From an uncultured Atopobiaceae bacterium (lineage in GTDB: Bacteria; Actinomycetota; Coriobacteriia; Coriobacteriales; Atopobiaceae): a stretch of DNA of 9,772 bases. The notes beneath the pieces were generated by a model, which was given only the letters and a program-made list of their open reading frames with translations, was not told the origin of the DNA and did no database searches. Within the stretch, counting starts at the first letter, position 1. Each line of letters begins with the position of its first letter. Below are positions 6,324 through 9,772 of this stretch, one piece after another. The position numbers were made by a program, and so were the translations under genes. The stretch spans positions 1 through 9,772 of the forward strand of contig CALUJT010000063.1 in assembly GCA_944321005.1 (NCBI GenBank). Direction: 5' to 3'.

Positions 6324-7343
6324 CTACTGGTAGAGGGAGCCGGTGTTGAGGACGGGCTGGGCCTCGGACTCGCCGCAGAGCACGACCATCAGGTTGGACG
6401 CCATCACGGCCTTGCGGTCGTCGTCGAACTCCACCACGCCGCCGTCGGAGAGCTCCTTGAGCGCCATGTCCACCATGGAGACCGCGCCCTCGACGATCTT
6501 CTTGCGCGCGGCGATGATGGCCTCGGCCTGCTGGCGGCGCAGCATCGCCTGGGCGATCTCCGGCGCGTAGGCCAGGTGCGTGAGGCGTGCGTCGTCCACC
6601 GAGACGCCGGCCGGGGCCAGGCGACGGTCGAGCTCCTCCTTGAGGGACTCGGAGACCTCCTCGATGTTGGAGCGCAGCGTGATGGACTGGTTGGAGGCGT
6701 CGTCGTCCTCCATGTGGTCGTAGGCGTAGACGCTGGCCACGTGGCGCAGCGCGGTCTCGGTCTGCATGGCCACGTAGCTGGGATAGTGGTCCACGTCAAA
6801 GAGGGCCTTGGCGGTGTCGGCCACGTGCCAGACCACGACGGTGGCGATCTCGATGGGGTTGCCCATCTTGTCGTTGACCTTGAGGCGGTCGCCGTTGAGC
6901 GTGCGGGCGCGCAGGGAGACCTTGGTGGAGAGCGCCTTGGCGGCCGCGGCGGCCTTCACGGAGGGGGTGCCCTCCTCCAGGCTCACGTCGATGGAGGCGC
7001 CGGCGCCGTCGGAGCCCAGGCTGTGGCTGTAGAACGGGTTCACCCAGTAGAAGCCCGACTCGCGGACGGTGCCCACGTAGTTGCCAAAGAGCACGAGCAC
7101 GCGGGCCTGGCCCGGCTGCAGCGAGAAGAACCCGCTGCTGACGATGATGTTCGCGATGAGCAGCACGATGCCGCCGACGAGCAGCACGGGACCCGTGACG
7201 GGCGCGGCGACGCCCGCCTCCTCCGCAGAGGCGAGGACGATGATGCCCTGGACCATGCCCCAGATGGCGGCGACGTACACAACGAGGTTAACGAAGAGCA
7301 TGGGCCAGCCGGACGCGGCACGGGCCTGCTTCTCTACGGTCAT
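6324..7343 (-). CDS. SPFH/Band 7 domain membrane protein
   Basis: This 339-aa protein starts at ATG 7343, chosen for AAAGGA 6 nt upstream and because the following residues lead into the membrane part; the frame stays open further upstream but there would run through the operator and into the divergent gene. Two transmembrane segments (about 14-37 and 51-71) precede [22 protein letters not shown], the start of the SPFH domain. [20 protein letters not shown] (155-174), [20 protein letters not shown] (255-274 region) and [18 protein letters not shown] at the C-terminus are strongly family-like. Residues about 112-140 (Gly/Ala-rich, including [11 protein letters not shown]) appear to be an insertion between NPFY and the [10 protein letters not shown] strand. 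SPFH proteins oligomerise at membranes and are linked to membrane microdomains, protease regulation or stress. The downstream RHH gene is co-transcribed. Confidence 0.93.
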   Translation of the reverse strand: MTVEKQARAASGWPMLFVNLVVYVAAIWGMVQGIIVLASAEEAGVAAPVTGPVLLVGGIVLLIANIIVSSGFFSLQPGQARVLVLFGNYVGTVRESGFYWVNPFYSHSLGSDGAGASIDVSLEEGTPSVKAAAAAKALSTKVSLRARTLNGDRLKVNDKMGNPIEIATVVVWHVADTAKALFDVDHYPSYVAMQTETALRHVASVYAYDHMEDDDASNQSITLRSNIEEVSESLKEELDRRLAPAGVSVDDARLTHLAYAPEIAQAMLRRQQAEAIIAARKKIVEGAVSMVDMALKELSDGGVVEFDDDRKAVMASNLMVVLCGESEAQPVLNTGSLYQ

Positions 7344-7396
7344 TGCGGTTCCTTTCAACGGCGCTGCGGTCCCCTGTGGATCGCGGTGCGCTGATG

Positions 7397-7416
7397 CCAT
7401 TGTGATATCACATTGG
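7397..7416. promoter_or_regulatory. Palindromic operator in the SPFH promoter
   Basis: The core TGTGATATCACA (7401-7412) is a perfect 12-bp palindrome; extended to 20 bp (7397-7416) it has only one mismatched pair. It covers the spacer and -10 of the SPFH promoter, so a dimeric repressor bound there should block initiation. Its shape suits GntR-, TetR- or MarR-type dimers; the binder is not identified in the window apart from the RHH candidate. Confidence 0.7.
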
Positions 7417-7427
7417 TTTCTTGTCAA
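7399..7427 (-). promoter_or_regulatory. Sigma-70-type promoter of the SPFH-RHH operon
   Basis: A consensus TTGACA (7427-7422) is followed after 17 bp by CACAAT (7404-7399; four of six). The predicted start near 7392 leaves a leader of about 50 nt before the ATG at 7343. Confidence 0.65.
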
Positions 7428-7548
7428 CGCAACGGCAGGAGGAGCGGCGTACGGCAGTGAATAATCGATGGACGGCGCCGGCGCCGACCGACCGCGTTCT
7501 CGACAAGCACATGCCGCACCACCCGCCATTTTGCTCGCCCCTCCCTTT

Positions 7549-7584
7549 TGCCTGGCAGATTGCCCAAAGCTGCCAGGCAGCTTT
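7549..7584. promoter_or_regulatory. Overlapping palindromes in the leader of paralogue 2
   Basis: Two mutually exclusive perfect pairings share the same bases. TGCCTGGCAG (7549-7558) pairs with CTGCCAGGCA (7570-7579) around 11 nt, and AAAGCTGCC (7566-7574) pairs with GGCAGCTTT (7576-7584) around one A, giving a 19-bp palindrome. They lie 40 nt before the chosen start. They could be an operator or an attenuator-like RNA switch. Confidence 0.6.
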
Positions 7585-7623
7585 GCGTACGTGGCATCCG
7601 CTAGGCTGAGGCCGAGGTTCGAG

Positions 7624-8607
7624 ATGGGGGGGCAGGAGATGGGGCTGTGTCTGGGATTTGAGTCGGCGCTGCAGTACTGGCTGACAAAGGGAGAGGACGA
7701 GGCCGTACCAGAGAGCACGGACACGGGCAGGTTCGCATTTGCGCAGGCCAGCTCGAGGCTGGCTCGACGCGAGCACCTCCCGCTGGAGCCCTCCGAGAAG
7801 CGCCCCCTTCACCTCATGGTTCCCAACCAGACGGTAAAGCACCGTCTTGACGGCTTTGAGGTGCACGTCTGCAGCACCCGCCTTCCCGAGCACTCGTTCA
7901 GACGACTGAGCGGAGACAACCTCGTGGCGTCCCCCGAGCTCACGTTCCTCCAGATGGCTCCGCATCACACCCTGTGGGAGCTCGTCGAGATTGGCTGCTA
8001 TCTCTGCTCGACGTTCTCGATCTCGGAGCGCGGGCGCGACTACACGGGAGAGCGCGAGCAGCTGGTCACCCTCGACGATCTCCGCAGGTACGTGAGCTCC
8101 CTCCCAAAGCGCACGTACGGCATGCGGCGGGCGCGCCGCGCCCTCGAGTACGTGGTCGAGCTAACGGCCTCGCCAAAGGAGGTCCACCTTGCCATGCACT
8201 ACGGGATGCCTCCCGATCTGGGCGGCAGGGGGCCGATCGCAATCTCGGCGAACCAGATAATCAAGATCGAGGAACACGGCCAACGGCTCCTGGACGAGCA
8301 TCACCTCAAGGGCGACCTGTACCTATCGGACTACAGGAGCGACCTCGAGTACGACAGCCTGACCTTTCACACGGGCCGCTTTCGTCTTGACCACACGCAG
8401 ACTCGGAGAAACGTCCTGGAGGCCATGGAGATCAAGACCATCTCGGCAACCCATGGACAGATGGACACCCTCCAGCACTTCGATGACTTCACCTGGCTGC
8501 TCGAAGAGCGGATCGGCCGCGAGCACTCCGAGGCGACGAAAGACCAGAGAAGCGCTCAGGTCGACCTATTCCAGTGGATGAACGACAGGGAACGCGTGCT
8601 TTTCTAG
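7624..8607 (+). CDS. Orphan putative nuclease, AbiEi/DUF559-like (paralogue 2)
   Basis: This 327-aa protein is a diverged relative of the one at 1340-2359. It shares LGFESALQYW (residues 10-19) with VGYESALGFW, PLHLMVP with PLDVVVP, a central SGDNLVASPELTFLQMA helix region, SPKE (183-186), and near the end GDLYLSDYRSDLEYDS (D231, E242, D244) followed by H249 and H257; the E, D and both His fall at the same residue numbers in both proteins. This pattern fits a Vsr-like PD-(D/E)XK fold; catalysis is inferred. Length and order of blocks agree, but most other residues differ, so the duplication is old or the two arrived separately. The start is ATG 7624, with GAGG 6 nt upstream, by comparison with paralogue 1; ATG 7639 (after GGCAGGAG) is also possible. 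Its own repeat cluster begins 46 nt after the stop. No toxin partner is adjacent. Confidence 0.78.
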   Translation: MGGQEMGLCLGFESALQYWLTKGEDEAVPESTDTGRFAFAQASSRLARREHLPLEPSEKRPLHLMVPNQTVKHRLDGFEVHVCSTRLPEHSFRRLSGDNLVASPELTFLQMAPHHTLWELVEIGCYLCSTFSISERGRDYTGEREQLVTLDDLRRYVSSLPKRTYGMRRARRALEYVVELTASPKEVHLAMHYGMPPDLGGRGPIAISANQIIKIEEHGQRLLDEHHLKGDLYLSDYRSDLEYDSLTFHTGRFRLDHTQTRRNVLEAMEIKTISATHGQMDTLQHFDDFTWLLEERIGREHSEATKDQRSAQVDLFQWMNDRERVLF

Positions 8608-8632
8608 CGACTTCGAGGCCGGCGGAGCGCTC

Positions 8633-8658
8633 GAGAGGGCCACCTGCCGCCCCCTCTC
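8633..8658 (+). terminator. Possible terminator of paralogue 2
   Basis: GAGAGGG (8633-8639) pairs with CCCTCTC (8652-8658) around a 12-nt loop and is followed by ATTTGT, 25 nt after the stop. The right arm overlaps the first repeat arm of the downstream cluster, so the two signals share bases. Stem strength is moderate. Confidence 0.45.
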
Positions 8659-8790
8659 ATTTGTAGGGTATTTCCAGGAGGGTCTGCCAGATACCCAACA
8701 AATGAATGGAAGAAGAAGCCCCAGCTAGAGCGCTTGACGCATTTTGAGTGTATCTCGCCCAAGCCCCGTGAAATGCCCTACAAATGAGAG
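8654..8790. repeat. Inverted-repeat cluster behind paralogue 2 (two 47-bp units, 21-bp outer arms)
   Basis: The outer arms, 8654-8674 and the complement of 8770-8790, match at 20 of 21 bases (core CTCTCATTTGTAGGG). Two further copies lie inside: complement of 8691-8705 (14 of 15 bases matching the first arm) and 8740-8753 (11 of 14). The orientations alternate, giving two inverted-repeat units, 8658-8704 and 8740-8786, each exactly 47 bp. The region has no coding capacity. It resembles a REP/BIME or miniature element, but neither a target duplication nor a transposase is seen. Confidence 0.85.
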
Positions 8791-8842
8791 CGTCCGCACG
8801 AGGAGGCCAGTTTCGATGGCCGAGGGACTCGGCACGCTCGGA

Positions 8843-8848
8843 TATGAT
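8843..8848 (+). promoter_or_regulatory. Possible -10 box (TATGAT) for rlmD
   Basis: TATGAT matches TATAAT at five of six positions, 30 nt before the rlmD ATG. The -35 region matches poorly and lies within a GCCGAG/CTCGGC hairpin. Confidence 0.35.
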
Positions 8849-8878
8849 GGGCTGTGACTCAATGAAAGCGGAGGTCAC

Positions 8879-9772
8879 ATGGGATACAGGACCTACACCT
8901 GTCCGATCGCGCGGGACTGCGGGGGCTGCGAGTGGCTCGCGGTCCCCTACCCCATACAGCTGCGCCGCAAGCAGGAGCAGGTGGAGGGGCTGCTGGGTGC
9001 GATGGCCGGCGCGGACGGCGCCGAGCTCGAGGCCATCCGCGGGATGGACGAGCCGCTGCGCTACCGCCACAAGGCCGCCACGCCGTTCGCCCACGGCGCG
9101 CGGGGACGCGTGCGCAGCGGGTTCTACGCCGCGGGAACGCACAGGATCGTGCCGTGCGAGAGCTGCCTCGCGGAGGACGAGCGCGCCCGGCGCGTCCTCA
9201 ATGCCGTCGCGCGCGTGGCGGAGCGCCTGCACGTCCCGCCCTACGACGAGGACCGCGGCGTGGGCGTGCTGCGCCACGCGGTGGTGCGCTGCGGCTGGCA
9301 GACGGACGACGTGCTGCTGGTCCTGGTGACCCGCGTGGACGAGCTGCGCGACCCCAGTCGTCTGGTGGCCGAGCTGCGCTTCGCCTGCCCCGAGGTCACG
9401 AGCATCGTCCAGAACGTGAACGACCGGCGGACCAACGCGATACTGGGACGTCGCTGCCGCACCCTCTTTGGCCCCGGCGTCATGCACGACCGCCTGCTGG
9501 GCTGCACCTTCGAGATAGGCCCCACGAGCTTCTACCAGACCAACCCCGAGCAGACCGAGGTCCTCTACCGGCTTGCCCTGGAGGGCGTCGCGGGCCCCGC
9601 GCGCGTGCTCGACGCCTACTGCGGCACGGGCACCATCGGCATCTGCGCGGCGTGCGCCGCGGGCAACGCCCGCGTGACGGGTGTCGAGCAGGTGGCGGTC
9701 GCCGTGGCCTGTGCACGGCGCAACGCCGAGGCCCACGGCGTGGCGGACCGCTGCCTCTTCGTGGCGGCAGAC
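8879..9772 (+). CDS. rlmD: 23S rRNA (uracil-C5)-methyltransferase, RlmD/RumA family, 3' end outside window
   Basis: The frame from ATG 8879 runs open to the window edge (298 residues), with GGAGG 4 nt upstream. The N-terminus has an iron-sulfur cluster signature, CPIARDCGGCEW (C8, C14, C17), completed by C93 or C96 in RIVPCESC. GPTSFYQTNPEQTEVLY (214-230) is the TrmA/RumA hallmark before the Rossmann core, and VLDAYCGTGTIGI (243-255) is SAM-binding motif I, followed by VTGVEQ (motif II). The catalytic Cys motif lies beyond the window. There is no N-terminal TRAM domain: the Fe-S cysteines begin at residue 8 instead of about 70 as in E. coli RlmD, a shorter type also seen in other family members. 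The likely reaction is SAM-dependent C5 methylation of a 23S rRNA uridine (U1939-type); a tRNA or U747 target cannot be excluded. Confidence 0.88.
   Translation, partial: MGYRTYTCPIARDCGGCEWLAVPYPIQLRRKQEQVEGLLGAMAGADGAELEAIRGMDEPLRYRHKAATPFAHGARGRVRSGFYAAGTHRIVPCESCLAEDERARRVLNAVARVAERLHVPPYDEDRGVGVLRHAVVRCGWQTDDVLLVLVTRVDELRDPSRLVAELRFACPEVTSIVQNVNDRRTNAILGRRCRTLFGPGVMHDRLLGCTFEIGPTSFYQTNPEQTEVLYRLALEGVAGPARVLDAYCGTGTIGICAACAAGNARVTGVEQVAVAVACARRNAEAHGVADRCLFVAAD

Larger units (their letters stand above)
7344..7623. other. Divergent intergenic region between SPFH and paralogue 2
   Basis: The SPFH-proximal part holds that operon's promoter and operator (7397-7427). The middle has a perfect 14-bp palindrome CGGCGCCGGCGCCG (7473-7486) of unknown meaning. 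The part nearest paralogue 2 has overlapping palindromes (7549-7584) and a weak GAGG ribosome site (7614-7617). AATAAT (7460-7465) resembles a -10 box but lacks a -35. The frame from ATG 7468 could add 52 residues to paralogue 2, but they are low-complexity and cross the palindromes. Confidence 0.7.
8608..8878. other. Intergenic region between paralogue 2 and rlmD, dominated by inverted repeats
   Basis: No gene is seen. It contains a terminator-like stem (8633-8658), the 137-bp repeat cluster (8654-8790), two small hairpins (GGCCA/TGGCC at 8805-8821 and GCCGAG/CTCGGC at 8819-8833) and a candidate -10 box for rlmD at 8843. Confidence 0.75.

Noticed and set aside
3755..6349. 864-aa plus-strand open frame
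   Set aside because: It overlaps the EF-G-like gene in antisense, runs across its terminator and promoter, and has low-complexity Gly/Ala/Val/Asp/Leu sequence with no recognisable domain.
7468..7623. Upstream extension of paralogue 2 (52 residues)
   Set aside because: The extension is Ala/Pro/Arg-rich, spans strong palindromes and has no counterpart in paralogue 1, whose start is fixed by a strong ribosome site.
7344..7724. Longer N-terminus of the SPFH protein (127 extra residues)
   Set aside because: It would cross the TTGACA promoter, the operator and the start of the divergent gene, and lacks a ribosome site; AAAGGA precedes the ATG at 7343.

Overview
The window is GC-rich and tightly packed. 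Protein content (flavodiiron oxygen-detoxification enzyme, EF-G-like GTPase, SPFH/RHH pair, RlmD without a TRAM domain) suggests an anaerobic high-GC Gram-positive, most likely a Coriobacteriia member (Olsenella/Atopobium/Collinsella-like). This taxonomic call is inference from protein style and composition; there is no rRNA in the window.

Layout. The minus strand carries, from right to left: an SPFH/band-7 membrane protein (7343-6324) with a ribbon-helix-helix protein right behind it (6308-6126), an EF-G-like translation GTPase (5968-3893), an FprA-type flavodiiron protein (3756-2569), an orphan DUF559/AbiEi-like putative nuclease (2359-1340), and the N-terminal 316 residues of a CNNM/CBS hemolysin-family membrane protein (950-1, continuing outside). 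The plus strand carries a divergent paralogue of the putative nuclease (7624-8607) and the first 298 residues of an RlmD-type rRNA methyltransferase (8879-9772, continuing outside). Clear GC hairpins follow the flavodiiron, EF-G-like and SPFH-RHH units, so these are probably separate transcription units. The SPFH pair has a readable promoter with a palindromic operator laid over it.

Most interesting feature. The two putative nucleases (339 and 327 aa) are diverged paralogues with the same architecture. They share a G(Y/F)ESAL N-terminus, an SP(R/K)E motif, and EYDS followed by two His residues at identical positions (E242, D244, H249, H257). Each gene is directly followed by its own family of short repeats. 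Behind the first gene, four copies of a 28-bp unit lie as two 40-bp-spaced pairs in opposite orientation, the last copy containing the gene's stop codon. Behind the second gene, four copies of a different motif form two 47-bp inverted-repeat units inside a 137-bp region bounded by 21-bp inverted repeats with one mismatch. The two repeat families are unrelated in sequence. A gene with a private repeat cluster, seen twice in 10 kb, suggests an undescribed gene-plus-cognate-DNA-site system (defence, addiction or REP-like selfish element). That function is a hypothesis; the sequence shows only the arrangement.

The other genes look like housekeeping or stress functions: ion or membrane homeostasis (hemolysin family, SPFH), oxygen/NO removal (FprA) and ribosome function (EF-G-like, RlmD).
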